Counted from the first letter of the stretch, positions 42,952 to 52,365 are shown. The stretch: 64,000 nucleotides of DNA from Rhodoferax sp. (GCA_008015235.1 SSFF01000013.1:1-64000); one strand, 5' to 3'. Notes: generated by a model from the letters alone, not told the origin. Made by a program: numbers and translations.

Positions 42952-44340
42952 TTAGGCGCTTAGCTGCCAGCGGGTAGCATTGGCGCTGAGGGTGTCTGGC
43001 GGGGGCTGTGCGTCCCCTCCCCTACCAGCCAATGCACCCTGTGCACCAGGGCCACGGGGCTTGGGGGTAGGTTGCCGGGCCGTGGCCTCCTGCATAGGCA
43101 GGTAGACACCGGGCTGCTGATCACTAGCGATCAGTGGACCTGTGGAGAGCTTACTGGCCAGCAGTCGCTCCATGGCGGAACCATCCTGGCGAGTGAGGTT
43201 GGGCACATAGCGGCTGTACACCCGAAAGAGCATTTCTGTACTGGTGTGGCCTAACTGACGGGCGATCCACTCTGGCGCTTCACCGGATGCCAGCCACAAC
43301 GTGGCTGCGGTATGGCGCATTTGGTACGGCCTGCGTTCTTTGAGGTCAAGGTGCCGCAGTAGTGGGTACCAGACACGGTCTGTGAAGTTCTTGTTGTCGA
43401 TGGGCTGGCCCATGAGATTGCAGAACACGTAGTCAGACACCTTGTATGTTGCCTCGTACTGGCTTTTGAGTGCATCCCATACGGGATGACTCATTTGGAT
43501 GTCACGCTGGGAGCCTTCGGTCTTGGTGTAGTCGTCCTCACCGAGCACGTAGGTTTCCCGGACTCGAATGATTCGCAGATCGAAGTCAACGTACTTCCAC
43601 TTGAGCCCATGTACCTCACCGGTACGCATGCCGGTGAAGAATCGTACGGTGAAGTAGTTCTTATAGTCCGCTCGGACGGTGTGCAGGATGCGCTGCACAT
43701 CGACCAGGCTGAACGGATCGACATCGGTTTTGGGCTGCTTGAGCTTCTTGATCTTGTCTGCAGGGGAATTAAACTCGAAGCGGTCAGCTGCTTCGTTCAG
43801 GATCTGCCGTAGCAAACCAATGATTTCGTTGATGCGCTTGGGTGAGAGCCCTGCTTTTTCTCCGCGACCTTTTACTTTGGCGAGTGTGGCGCGGAATTCG
43901 AGCACGTCGGACTTGGAGATGCGGCTGACAACCTTGTCTCCGAAGTATGGGATCAAGCGACCGTTCAGGGTAGAGAGCAGTGACTTGATGTGACTGCGCC
44001 GCCATTCAATGCTGCGTTCATCGAACCACTGGTTGGCGAAGTCGCGGAAGGTGGGGCCAGAGGCTATCGGCTCATCGATTTTCTGTAGTTGACCGTTTGC
44101 TTCATTCCCCGTTGTCGATGGAATTTCAAATCTCGTCACCATAGCGCTCTGCGGGAAATAGTCCGCGTATCGAAAAGTGCCAAGCCTTTGCGATTTCAGT
44201 AGTTGATCAACAACCCCTTGCACTCGCTTTCGGTTGGCAGGGGTGTCGTCCAGCGCTGTTTGCTCACGACAGCGAACACCCCGGTAGGTGAAGTCGATGA
44301 CAAGCTTGCCTGTTTCCTTTCGGGCGGTGACTTTAGCCAT
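42952..44340 (-). CDS. Tyrosine integrase of genomic island
   Basis: The 462-residue protein has an N-terminal arm-binding part (DUF3596-like: 'GKLVIDFTYRGVRCREQT'), a core-binding SAM-like region and a catalytic domain. Catalytic residues are R239 ('FFTGMRTGEVHGL'), R342-H343 ('PYQMRHTAATLW'), H365 ('QLGHTSTEM') and Y375. It overlaps the excisionase-like gene by 8 bp. It catalyses insertion and excision of the island that carries the HAD/metallophosphoesterase operon. The att sites are not identified. Confidence 0.92.
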   Translation of the reverse strand: MAKVTARKETGKLVIDFTYRGVRCREQTALDDTPANRKRVQGVVDQLLKSQRLGTFRYADYFPQSAMVTRFEIPSTTGNEANGQLQKIDEPIASGPTFRDFANQWFDERSIEWRRSHIKSLLSTLNGRLIPYFGDKVVSRISKSDVLEFRATLAKVKGRGEKAGLSPKRINEIIGLLRQILNEAADRFEFNSPADKIKKLKQPKTDVDPFSLVDVQRILHTVRADYKNYFTVRFFTGMRTGEVHGLKWKYVDFDLRIIRVRETYVLGEDDYTKTEGSQRDIQMSHPVWDALKSQYEATYKVSDYVFCNLMGQPIDNKNFTDRVWYPLLRHLDLKERRPYQMRHTAATLWLASGEAPEWIARQLGHTSTEMLFRVYSRYVPNLTRQDGSAMERLLASKLSTGPLIASDQQPGVYLPMQEATARQPTPKPRGPGAQGALAGRGGDAQPPPDTLSANATRWQLSA

Positions 44341-44581
44341 GAGCTACTCCACCGTTGGACATTGGGATGCAAAGACTTCCCGCTGGTGAATGCTTGGACG
44401 CTAGTTTCATGTCCTGTTCAATTTTTTCCCAGACGTACAGTATTTTTCTGCCACCGAAAGGACGTACGTAATGAACCCCCTCTAGCAATACGCTGTCCTT
44501 GAGGCGTTCACGTATTGTTCTTGCGTCGTACTTGATCTTCGACGAGAGCTCGTCTGTAGTTAGGTAAGTTGCACTGGCCAT
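44333..44581 (-). CDS. Excisionase/AlpA-like small DNA-binding protein
   Basis: This 82-residue protein has a MerR/AlpA-like helix-turn-helix opening ('YLTTDELSSKIKYDARTIRERLKDSVLLEGVHYVRPFGGRKILYVWEKIEQDM'), the layout of integrase-linked excisionases. It lies directly upstream of and overlaps the integrase. It probably sets recombination direction. Confidence 0.75.
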   Translation of the reverse strand: MASATYLTTDELSSKIKYDARTIRERLKDSVLLEGVHYVRPFGGRKILYVWEKIEQDMKLASKHSPAGSLCIPMSNGGVAHG

Positions 44582-44606
44582 TGGTACACTCCGATTGATT
44601 GATTTA

Positions 44607-44634
44607 TCAAGTGATCATTAAATTAATCACTTGA
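44607..44634. promoter_or_regulatory. Perfect palindromic operator between excisionase and repressor genes
   Basis: TCAAGTGAT and ATCACTTGA form perfect 9-bp arms around a 10-bp AT-rich spacer, in the divergent region. It is the expected site for the XRE-type repressor encoded next to it, controlling the excisionase/integrase and itself. Confidence 0.72.
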
Positions 44635-44710
44635 GGCCAATAATAAGCATAAAAGCTCGTTTTGCAACTCTTTTGATAAAAATATTTATCTTTTTCCTAT
44701 TTTTTCTACC

Positions 44711-44968
44711 ATGATCCGATTCAAGCTTGGCGAAATGATTGAGAAGAAGCAGTTCCTAGACGGGCGTCGAGTGACGATCAGCGAGATCGCAACGACAACC
44801 GGCCTCAATCGCATGACGCTTTCGAAGATCTTGAACCAACGGGGCTATGGAACCGGGACAGAGACGATCGACAAACTCTGCCAGTACTTCGAATGCACTG
44901 TCAGCGATCTCATGGAGTTTGTCAGTGATGTGCCACCAACACCTGACTCAGAAAAATCTGAGACGTAA
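44711..44968 (+). CDS. XRE-family (Cro/CI-type) repressor
   Basis: The 85-residue protein has a helix-turn-helix of the compact XRE_1 type ('VTISEIATTTGLNRMTLSKILNQRGYGTGTETIDKLCQYFECTVSDLMEF'). It is divergent from the excisionase/integrase pair with a perfect palindrome between. It likely keeps the island silent. No peptidase or ligand domain is attached. Confidence 0.85.
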   Translation: MIRFKLGEMIEKKQFLDGRRVTISEIATTTGLNRMTLSKILNQRGYGTGTETIDKLCQYFECTVSDLMEFVSDVPPTPDSEKSET

Positions 44969-45165
44969 CCGACTCATTTCTCACACATCGTTCAGGTAAG
45001 TAACGGGCTTCTACCGACCCAAAGCGGAATCTCGTTTGATGAGATTTACGGAACAAAAGCTGACATTCGAGGGACTATGGAACTTGTGAGATCCGCCCCA
45101 TTGAAATATTCAACCTAATCGTGAATTTTCGACTCCGTCGTATTTAGGCATAAGGATCAGGAGAG

Positions 45166-45477
45166 CTAATGGCTCACCTGCTTACTACTCCCCCCTTCCA
45201 CTCTATTCACGTGGTTGCCTGTTTGGGACTTGGCTGCTTCGCGTCGTTGCACCGACGAGGAATGTGAAGATTTAAGTTCAGTCACACACTTAGAAAGCAC
45301 ACCGGATGAACTGTTGAAGCAAATCGAAGTGTTCTGACTACCCGGGTTCTCGTTCAGGCATGCTTCAAGTGCGGCTGCGGCAACGCGATGACAGTTTCGA
45401 AAGTCTTCAGCGGTCGGCGATGCAAAGACTACTGGCGATAAGGATGCGAGCGCAAATATGCGCAATAGGCTGATCAT
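45166..45477 (-). CDS. Small exported protein, four cysteines
   Basis: The 103-residue protein has a signal peptide (MISLLRIFALASLSPVVFA) and four cysteines in the mature part arranged as C-x11-C and C-x11-C, suggesting two disulfides. No family is recognised. It follows an OmpA-like gene on the same strand by 39 bp. Confidence 0.6.
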   Translation of the reverse strand: MISLLRIFALASLSPVVFASPTAEDFRNCHRVAAAALEACLNENPGSQNTSICFNSSSGVLSKCVTELKSSHSSSVQRREAAKSQTGNHVNRVEGGSSKQVSH

Positions 45478-45516
45478 GACTTCAGTCTAGATGGCATGGT
45501 GAATGGCAGCCTCAGG

Positions 45517-46386
45517 TCACAGTCCATAGTCAATAACCACGACACCCTGTAGGCTGGTATTCGTCTTCACAGAAGGGGGAGGAGGATTTCGCTCTAACCC
45601 CAACGGCATGATTACGATACGCGAGGGAGAAACTCCGCTATCGACGAGGAGTCTTTGCACAACCATTGCGCGCTTTTCGCTGATGACAAAAGCCGATTCG
45701 CGCGACATTGTCGGCTCTGCGTAACTAAGAAGACGAATGTGGACCCGAGGCTCTTTGGCAAGGTACTGAACGTGAAGCCGAAGCAGTTGGTGGTCAGATG
45801 GTTGCAGCTCAAACGAGGCACGACGGAAGTAGATAGCATTGTCCCGCTGCAGAAAATCGGGAGGCAAATTGGGCCCTTTCTCCTTAGCAGCTTCGCGCTC
45901 ATAGTCTTCACGGCGTTTGACAACCAAGGCCTGCAACGTCACCTCGTCGACAAAACTACCGGCAAGCGCTGCTGGAACGCAATTCTGGTTGGTTTGGCAA
46001 TTTAGATATGCCTCCACGCGCTGCCCCAACTTCAACTCCGGGATCTCTTCACGAATTGGTCCAGGGCAGCGGTATAGATTGCGAGTGTATTGAATGCGAA
46101 GAGTGTTGCCGGGAGCAATTTCCCCCCGAACGATTGAGATGACTTTGGCTTCGATGACCCAATCTTCTCGACTTGGGCATTGATTTCCGATGATGCGACT
46201 GAACTGCGCATTTGTCACCTCCAGGTTCACTACATGGTCGGCACGCGATCTAAGCGTTTGGAATTCCATGACCCGATTAAGTGCGGCCAGAGCTTCGTGG
46301 TAAGGAGGCATGACAGCCCTGGCCGGCAGTCCCACCATCGCAATTAAGCTGGCTATCAAATAGGTGAGGAGGCCTACTTTCTGCAT
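45517..46386 (-). CDS. Exported protein with C-terminal OmpA-like domain
   Basis: The 289-residue protein has a signal peptide (MQKVGLLTYLIASLIAMVGLPARA) and a C-terminal ~110 residues of OmpA-like peptidoglycan-binding pattern: 'IYFRRASFELQPSDHQLLRLHVQYL' then 'LLSYAEPTMSRESAFVISEKRAMVVQRLLVDSGVSPSRIVIMPLG'. The usual TD...N.xLS.xRA is replaced by less common residues, so peptidoglycan binding is likely but not certain. Between is a ~120-residue unrecognised domain with cysteines. It is in a cluster of exported proteins and overlaps none. Confidence 0.72.
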   Translation of the reverse strand: MQKVGLLTYLIASLIAMVGLPARAVMPPYHEALAALNRVMEFQTLRSRADHVVNLEVTNAQFSRIIGNQCPSREDWVIEAKVISIVRGEIAPGNTLRIQYTRNLYRCPGPIREEIPELKLGQRVEAYLNCQTNQNCVPAALAGSFVDEVTLQALVVKRREDYEREAAKEKGPNLPPDFLQRDNAIYFRRASFELQPSDHQLLRLHVQYLAKEPRVHIRLLSYAEPTMSRESAFVISEKRAMVVQRLLVDSGVSPSRIVIMPLGLERNPPPPSVKTNTSLQGVVVIDYGL

Positions 46387-46395
46387 ATCGGATAT

Positions 46396-46773
46396 CTATT
46401 CTTCCGAGATCGCCGTAGTACAGGCCTTCTGAGATTTGAGGCTAAGTTCGACGTACCAGGGCAGTTGAATCAGAGGCTTGTCGTTGCTCGTAAATTTACG
46501 AAGCTCAGAGAACTGAGCGACTGACATCCTGGATGTAATGCGGGCACACTGGCATGCGCAAAAAGCCTCGAACAAATACGCATCAGTCTTTGCATAGCCC
46601 GTAGTGTCTCGACCTAGTTGAAGGGGAATACAGGTAGCAGCACATTGGTTATATACCTCCCGCAGCTCCTGAGAGCTTGGCGGGGAATCAGCAGCTTGCG
46701 CAATTGCTGGGAGAAAAATCCCAAGCAATGTGAAAGATGAAAGCGCGAAGGCCTGCAGGATTGATTTCGCCAT
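46396..46773 (-). CDS. Exported cysteine-rich protein
   Basis: I use the ATG at 46773; an upstream GTG is in frame. The product of 125 residues has a signal peptide (MAKSILQAFALSSFTLLGIFLPAIAQA) and several cysteines in 'CAATCIPLQLGRDTT' and 'FCACQCARI', likely disulfide-paired. No family recognised. It is 9 bp from the OmpA-like gene, so the two form a unit. Confidence 0.6.
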   Translation of the reverse strand: MAKSILQAFALSSFTLLGIFLPAIAQAADSPPSSQELREVYNQCAATCIPLQLGRDTTGYAKTDAYLFEAFCACQCARITSRMSVAQFSELRKFTSNDKPLIQLPWYVELSLKSQKACTTAISEE

Positions 46774-46941
46774 GGAGATATTCACATAATTACCAAAAAG
46801 CACTGCGTTTTATCGATTCCCGGCGGAGCTTCGTCCCGCCTATGACTGGTTTAACGCCATAGCCTTGAATTAGGTTGTCGAAACTTTCTAAACTAGGCGG
46901 GTAGACAGCACAAACCCCATACCTATTTTTATCTTAGCAGC

Positions 46942-47700
46942 ATGACATCCCTTTCAAGACAATGTGTTGCGACTGTGGTTGCATTGGTAGCCCTCTTTGC
47001 ACCATTCAAGGTGATGGCATGTGGCTTCGCGATGCAGCGTGCGCAGATCACCCTATTTGGTCAGCTCAACATCAGAAGTGATGCTCTCCCCCAGGAGTCT
47101 GCACTTAAGGTCGGTGATCTGATCTCGGTCCTGGTTCCCCGCAATACGAAGTCGCTTGTGGTTGCGAATAACGATCAGCCAAGTTCCGCACTGGTAGCAA
47201 TCACTCCAGATCGATACCAGTTGTTGAGCAAAGAGGGCGGTGGCTCCATCCCACCGGAAGTTCATATTCACACCGATAAGACAGATTGGCTTCATTTTGG
47301 GGCGGCGTCCCCCGGAATTGCATATTTGAAGTTGGCTTCGGGAAGTGAACGGGGTCTCGTGCGCGTAAAGATCAGTGATCGTCCCGAAGTGGTTCGCGGC
47401 ACAAACCTGAACTGGACCGACGGGCGTCAATCAGAGCCAATCAGCCTCAGCCCGTTCGACACTCTGACCATTGACCTGCCTGGCGAGCCTGGATCCGGAT
47501 GGCTGGTTCGCATGCGCCATGGAAAGGCGACACTCAAGTCTGCTTCGCTAGCGGAATCGGCTACCGAATCATCGAAGCCCCGAGTACTACTGCGTGTAGA
47601 AGCATATCCCGGAGAGGCAGAAGATGAGTTGATCGTGACGCGTTCCGGTGCAGAGAGTTACCGTTTCGTGGTGCGAACGAAAGCCATTCCAAAGTGCTGA
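46942..47700 (+). CDS. Exported protein with possible chagasin-like domain
   Basis: The 252-residue protein has a signal peptide (MTSLSRQCVATVVALVALFAPFKVMA). The C-terminal part ('FDTLTIDLPGEPGSGWLVRM ... ESYRFVVRTK') is reminiscent of chagasin-type (I42) protease inhibitors, with the conserved GxGW in place of NPTTGY; this is a weak likeness. It starts a plus-strand trio, divergent from the OmpA-like pair, and is followed after 15 bp by a lipoprotein gene. Confidence 0.55.
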   Translation: MTSLSRQCVATVVALVALFAPFKVMACGFAMQRAQITLFGQLNIRSDALPQESALKVGDLISVLVPRNTKSLVVANNDQPSSALVAITPDRYQLLSKEGGGSIPPEVHIHTDKTDWLHFGAASPGIAYLKLASGSERGLVRVKISDRPEVVRGTNLNWTDGRQSEPISLSPFDTLTIDLPGEPGSGWLVRMRHGKATLKSASLAESATESSKPRVLLRVEAYPGEAEDELIVTRSGAESYRFVVRTKAIPKC

Positions 47701-47715
47701 TCCTCTGCTAACACC

Positions 47716-48273
47716 ATGCAACGATTCGCTCTTCCAGTCTGCTTGGGTTTAGTCACATTTGCATTGTTGGCCTGCACACAGCCAACGGTTGGATCACAAG
47801 CCAAGACCACTTCTAAGCTAGGAGAGAGCAATCCATTCAGACAACTGGTGTTCTTTCATACCCAGAACTCAGGTGTGTTGACTCAGTGCAAAAACGCGCA
47901 CTTGAGCGAGCATTTCGAACGCGCTTCTCGTGTCGACCCTTCTGATCCGGGAAGATCATGGGTAGTTCAAGGGCCCTACCGAGTTACATGGAAAGGTGGG
48001 TGGTTCCACCACCGCGACTCTGACCCTCAACCGGTTGCAGACCATAGCTCGGCATTGCCGTTAACGGATGTTTGTTTTGCCATCATAGTCAGTGGACTCC
48101 CCGTGGTTTCAGGGGCCGTAGTTTCTGAGTACTCCGCCCGACTATTGGACTTCCCCACTCTGGTGCGCTCTCAGAGTGAGACTTCGGGCGTTCCCGTTTT
48201 TGAGTTGAGGCCACGGTTTCCTGGTCGCCCAGATGATCAGATTCCGGCTGAGTGGGGCTTACTGGCTCAATGA
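47716..48273 (+). CDS. Lipoprotein of unknown function
   Basis: The 185-residue product has a lipoprotein signal (MQRFALPVCLGLVTFALLAC, lipobox LLAC). The mature chain begins TQPTVGSQAKTTSK and has no recognised domain. It lies 15 bp after the upstream gene and is probably co-transcribed with it. Confidence 0.6.
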   Translation: MQRFALPVCLGLVTFALLACTQPTVGSQAKTTSKLGESNPFRQLVFFHTQNSGVLTQCKNAHLSEHFERASRVDPSDPGRSWVVQGPYRVTWKGGWFHHRDSDPQPVADHSSALPLTDVCFAIIVSGLPVVSGAVVSEYSARLLDFPTLVRSQSETSGVPVFELRPRFPGRPDDQIPAEWGLLAQ

Positions 48274-48334
48274 TTGTGACCACTTTTCAATGGCCTATTA
48301 ATTTCAAAACTAGGGTCATTTCAAGGAAAACACT

Positions 48335-49729
48335 ATGTTGCTCAAAGCAGTCAAATATTCAATATTGATAGGTTTCTTTGTCCTGACTAATAAATGTGCT
48401 CTAGCAGACGCCAGATTTACACAAGCTGCCAAAACCGCTGAAGGCTGCATTTTTTACATCTATCCTGACTACGAAGTCACCAGCGCTTCATGGAAAGGAA
48501 AATGTACCCCTGAAAAGGAAATCTCTGGCAATGGAGAGTTGAAGTTTGAAGCTCGCCTCACTGATCCAAAAGAAGGCTTCCTGGGCAAGCGGGAATTCTT
48601 GATGACTGGCCAATTCAAGCGCGGCTTGATGGATGGAAAAGGCACACAGACGCGTGTTTACTATGACAAGGATGGGAAGAAGACCCAGAAGCAACATGAC
48701 GTAGGCACTTTTTCCTCAGGCCTGAATGGCGCTGGGGAACGGCTAACCGAAACCTTTGAAATCAATTCTGGCAAATTGATGTCGAAGGAGCAGATTGCAG
48801 GCAACTTCAGCGATGGGGCCCTGCACGGTCAGGGTCGTATCACCTTGAACAGAAGGGGGGGGTACAGCGACGGATACATTGAGGAGGGATTGTTTGAGCA
48901 GGGTAAATCCAAGCTAACAGACACCCGCTTCCTGAACACCATACTGGGTGGTGATGTAGTTCTCAAACGGATCAGCTACGACACCAAGACTGGAGAACCA
49001 ACAAGCCAGGAAGGAGCGCCCAAGCCTGACAATTTAGTTGGATACGTCGACCGCCCCAAGGGAAAACTTCACATTGTTCTGATGAGGCGAAATCTAACTT
49101 CCAGTTTCCTGAAGGAGTTTGCACTGGTTCGAAGAAACTGGGTAGTGGAATGTGTTCAGCCGGATCACAATGGGCGTGGAGATGCGATTAGTTGCGTTGT
49201 TGGAAAGGTAGAAGTCAAAGACCCTGAATTCAGATATCAAGGCTCTATCGCGTTGAACCTCGACGACCTAGACAACGAAAGGCACCCAGCTCCCGAGCTT
49301 CAATACCATGTGGACATGGCTGCCCTGACTGAAAAATCAAAACAGGCTGCAAATGAAGAAAAGGCCAAGGAGCTTGCAAAACTGGGAGAGCAATTCAAAG
49401 CTTGCATCCAGCGTTCTCGTCGACTGGACGAGTCCGAGAGACAACTAAATCGAGAGTTAGACGATTTGCGCAATAGAGAAAGCAATCTTGGCATGCTGGG
49501 TTCCCTGATTGATGGTGCGCAGTCCATTGGAGCCAATGCAGACGTGGATGGCTACAACCGAAGGGCTCGGGAGTTAAGAGCTGATATCAAACGTCACGAC
49601 GAGAAAAGGAAGGCACTCTCCAGCAAGTATCGCGACCTTGAGGACAGTTGCCCCACGAAGGTCCCAACCTCGATGGTTGAGCAGTACTGTGGCGGAGATG
49701 AAACACTTTACTGCAAAGGTTTTAGATGA
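48335..49729 (+). CDS. Exported MORN-like repeat protein with coiled coil
   Basis: The 464-residue protein has a signal peptide (MLLKAVKYSILIGFFVLTNKCALA). At about residues 60-185 are three MORN-like repeats: 'GQFKRGLMDGKGTQ', 'GTFSSGLNGAGERL' and 'GNFSDGALHGQGRI'. The C-terminal part (residues ~325-440) is a charged coiled coil ('EKSKQAANEEKAKELAKLGEQF', 'DESERQLNRELDDLRNRESN'). It is the last of three plus-strand exported genes. MORN repeats mediate membrane or protein contacts; its job here is unknown. Confidence 0.65.
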   Translation: MLLKAVKYSILIGFFVLTNKCALADARFTQAAKTAEGCIFYIYPDYEVTSASWKGKCTPEKEISGNGELKFEARLTDPKEGFLGKREFLMTGQFKRGLMDGKGTQTRVYYDKDGKKTQKQHDVGTFSSGLNGAGERLTETFEINSGKLMSKEQIAGNFSDGALHGQGRITLNRRGGYSDGYIEEGLFEQGKSKLTDTRFLNTILGGDVVLKRISYDTKTGEPTSQEGAPKPDNLVGYVDRPKGKLHIVLMRRNLTSSFLKEFALVRRNWVVECVQPDHNGRGDAISCVVGKVEVKDPEFRYQGSIALNLDDLDNERHPAPELQYHVDMAALTEKSKQAANEEKAKELAKLGEQFKACIQRSRRLDESERQLNRELDDLRNRESNLGMLGSLIDGAQSIGANADVDGYNRRARELRADIKRHDEKRKALSSKYRDLEDSCPTKVPTSMVEQYCGGDETLYCKGFR

Positions 49730-50009
49730 ACCAACCCTGGCGCGTTGACTGGTATTTGGTGGCGGATGCGCATCGATAATGCACAACAAAAGTTACTCCA
49801 AAAACCTATAACCGTTGAGGACTTCTGGCAGGAGTCGCTGTAACGTTTATACACTTCTGTGCACCTGTCGCTGTGGTGAATGAGAACATCGGCAAGCTCG
49901 GGTTGGCGGTCGTACGAGACCTATTCCAGTTCGTCCAACTCCCCAGTTTTTTCGCAAGCTTTTTATCGTCAACACGCTTCCCAGCATTGCTTCGGCCAGT
50001 GGCCTGTCA

Positions 50010-50543
50010 TTAACGAAGGTTATTCAGTTCCGCAATAACCTCTGCTGTAACGTCTGCTTTGGGATTAATGTAGGCCGCTTCTTGAATAATCGCATCCAAC
50101 TTATATCGCTGCCCAACTATCTTCAATGCCTCATTCGCCTTTAGTGCAATCTTTTCACGCTCCTCACGGCTTCTCTCTTGGACATCTTCGGTGAACTTTT
50201 GCTGCTTGCGTTGAAGGTCTCGGTCAGCGTCGGCCAATTCTCGTTGCTTGCGCACCCGCTCAACTTCTGACATTGATCCAGCGTCGCGATCCAACCGCTC
50301 CGCATCACCTTTGATTTTTTGCGTAGCCTCACGCAACTCCTTTTCACGCGCAGCAAATTCACTTTTCAGCTTGACTTGGCTAGCTTTGGCAAGATTGGAA
50401 TCTGCAAATACCTTCTCCGCATTCACAACTCCGATACGCCCATTGAAGCCCAATTGATCGGCAATCACCCCCGATGAATGAAGTGCGATGGCGGCAGCCA
50501 GAAACAGGGCTTTACGCGTCAGTTTGCAATTAAGTCGCTTCAT
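50010..50543 (-). CDS. Skp/OmpH-like periplasmic chaperone
   Basis: The start is the ATG after AAAGGTGAT. The 177-residue product has a signal peptide (ALFLAAAIALHSSGVIA) and the Skp/OmpH layout: 'RIGVVNAEKVFADSNLAKASQVKL', a long charged coiled coil ('LREATQKIKGDAERLDRDAG'), then a return strand ('LDAIIQEAAYINPKADVT'). Skp-type proteins escort unfolded outer-membrane proteins. This is away from the usual bamA-skp-lpxD location, so it is likely a second, specialised copy serving the exported proteins around it. Confidence 0.75.
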   Translation of the reverse strand: MKRLNCKLTRKALFLAAAIALHSSGVIADQLGFNGRIGVVNAEKVFADSNLAKASQVKLKSEFAAREKELREATQKIKGDAERLDRDAGSMSEVERVRKQRELADADRDLQRKQQKFTEDVQERSREEREKIALKANEALKIVGQRYKLDAIIQEAAYINPKADVTAEVIAELNNLR

Positions 50544-50967
50544 ATCACCTTTCAATTGTCGTGTTGCCCATTCTAGACGGCATGATTTGCCCGGATCTTC
50601 GAATAAATCAATCCAGTAAGACTGCGGTGCATCAGGGTCTGCATGCCCCGGACTTCGCGGCAGTACCAGTTTGACTAAAGGTAAATTTTGCACTGACCAG
50701 ATGAGCTTTTCAATGCAATGTATTCGCCAAATAGCCCAAGGAAGGCCTGACCACCGTCCGTGCCGCAAAATCCGCTATAGCACCCCATAAGCTCAAAACA
50801 AATGCTCCGATCGCATACACGAAGGGGGCTTCTGGGAGGCGTGGCCTGGGGCGGAACGAACCACCGACACAATGATTTTCAATTGAAGCCTCCACGAAAC
50901 CCGGGACGATTCACATCCGATTTGTGTCGATCAGCAGTGGCAAGTCCAGTTAGGTGACGCGTCACGT
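50544..50967. other. Intergenic stretch with IS remnant
   Basis: About 420 bp. A short IS3-type terminal repeat lies at 50888-50913. A reverse frame of 61 codons upstream of it (50710-50895) has a hydrophobic part and might be a scrap; it has no ribosome site. Confidence 0.4.
50888..50913. mobile_element. Solo IS3-type terminal repeat relic
   Basis: The sequence ending AACCCGGGACGATTCA matches the IS end at the left window edge in 22 of 26 positions across the terminal 26 bp, including the GCCTC and CGATTCA parts. No transposase gene is beside it, so an IS end was left behind. Confidence 0.6.
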
Positions 50968-52089
50968 TCAGCGCTGCCCAGGCAAAATGGTCACACCAGA
51001 TCCACCTATAAAAGAGGAATTGCTACGACGGGAGGTCTGGCCCCATTCCTGAGCTTCTCGCTGCAAGCGCCGCTCACGCTGCCGTGCCATTTCGCGGGCA
51101 GTTTCTGCCCTTTTGCGCTCCTCTGCAGACAACTCCAATGAAGCCCGAGCCCTGTCTATTCTGTCCGACATGATTCGCATGCCATCTTGTAGCTCTTTCA
51201 GGTAATTGTTCATAACGTTTTGTTGCCGTTCGGTCTCAGTCACAACGGAGTCAACAAACCGACTGCCGGCGTTCATGAACTCATCATTTGCTCCTGCCGT
51301 TAGCAGCTCATTGGCTTCTAACATCTGTCTGATGTCAGGCGTGTTCATTACTCTCTGATGCGCCTGCCTCATGGCTTGATTGACCACCTCTCGGCGGCAC
51401 TCCACTTGCTGTTTAAAGCGCTTCAGATGGTCATCAAGGACGCTCCATGAGGAGTTGTAATGGTCGATAGCTGCGTTCAAACCATGGCTGGCGATGTAGC
51501 CATCGATACGTTCCCCCAAGTACATTGGGGAGGTAAATGAAGGCATGTTGCAAGACTTCAGCTGCTCATACATTGCGTCATCAACAGATCGTTTCTGCGC
51601 GAGTGTGGCTTTCTTAACAAGCTCGCGCTGAGATTCTGTCAGTTTTGAGTGCTGACTCAAGTGGGCCTGAACGGCTTGCTGATCAAAGAAATTCAACGCC
51701 AACTCCTCACAAATGTTTTGTGATTGAGGAGTTTTCAAGGGCAATGTCACACCGGGGCACAGGGTCGTAACCGTGCGCTTGCTCCATTGGAGTTCGCTTA
51801 AACAGGATTTGCTTTTTTCGAAGTTGTCTTGTGCCTGTCGGTACTTCTTTAACGATCCATCCTGCTCCACCATCTTGTCAAACGCTTCCTGGCTCATGCG
51901 CTGTTTCTCCGCACGAGCCATCACCTCTAGCATTTTGCTGTGTAGTGCATGCACGTTTTTACCAGACGTGTCGATGGCCTGGATGCACATCTTGTGCTTT
52001 CGATAGTCTTCGTCACCACTGGCATACGCCCCCGTGGGGGCCACCAATGGAAGCAAAAAGGCGACCGCAAGGATTTTCTGTTTCGACAT
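50968..52089 (-). CDS. Exported coiled-coil protein of unknown function
   Basis: The 373-residue protein has a signal peptide (MSKQKILAVAFLLPLVAPTGAYA) and is almost all alpha-helical, with a charged coiled coil near the C-terminus ('ERKRAETAREMARQRERRLQREAQEWG'). Several cysteines are in the N-terminal half ('KMCIQAID', 'KSCLSEL', 'TTLCPG'). No family recognised. Near a Skp-like gene on the same strand. Confidence 0.6.
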   Translation of the reverse strand: MSKQKILAVAFLLPLVAPTGAYASGDEDYRKHKMCIQAIDTSGKNVHALHSKMLEVMARAEKQRMSQEAFDKMVEQDGSLKKYRQAQDNFEKSKSCLSELQWSKRTVTTLCPGVTLPLKTPQSQNICEELALNFFDQQAVQAHLSQHSKLTESQRELVKKATLAQKRSVDDAMYEQLKSCNMPSFTSPMYLGERIDGYIASHGLNAAIDHYNSSWSVLDDHLKRFKQQVECRREVVNQAMRQAHQRVMNTPDIRQMLEANELLTAGANDEFMNAGSRFVDSVVTETERQQNVMNNYLKELQDGMRIMSDRIDRARASLELSAEERKRAETAREMARQRERRLQREAQEWGQTSRRSNSSFIGGSGVTILPGQR

Positions 52090-52365
52090 CTATAAACTCA
52101 CAATCAACAGGCCAAGTTCAACAGCTGTCCAAGAATAGGGCAGGCTTGTCTACCTAACGGGAGCAGTCCAGGATTCTAAATACTGCTTTTGACATTAGCG
52201 ATGCCTGAATTGAAGATAGTCGATTCAAACTTTCAACTTCTGCAATGGGCACCGATGTACTCGGGGGCACCCTCAGCAGTCGGACATTTTCAATATGAGG
52301 ATTGCATTGACTATTGGTGTGGCCGGTCCACAGTTGCTCTCCCCCTTCAAACTAAGGAGACCATC

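Noticed and set aside
50710-50895. 61-codon hydrophobic minus-strand frame
   Set aside because: No ribosome site and overlaps the IS end relic; probably chance.
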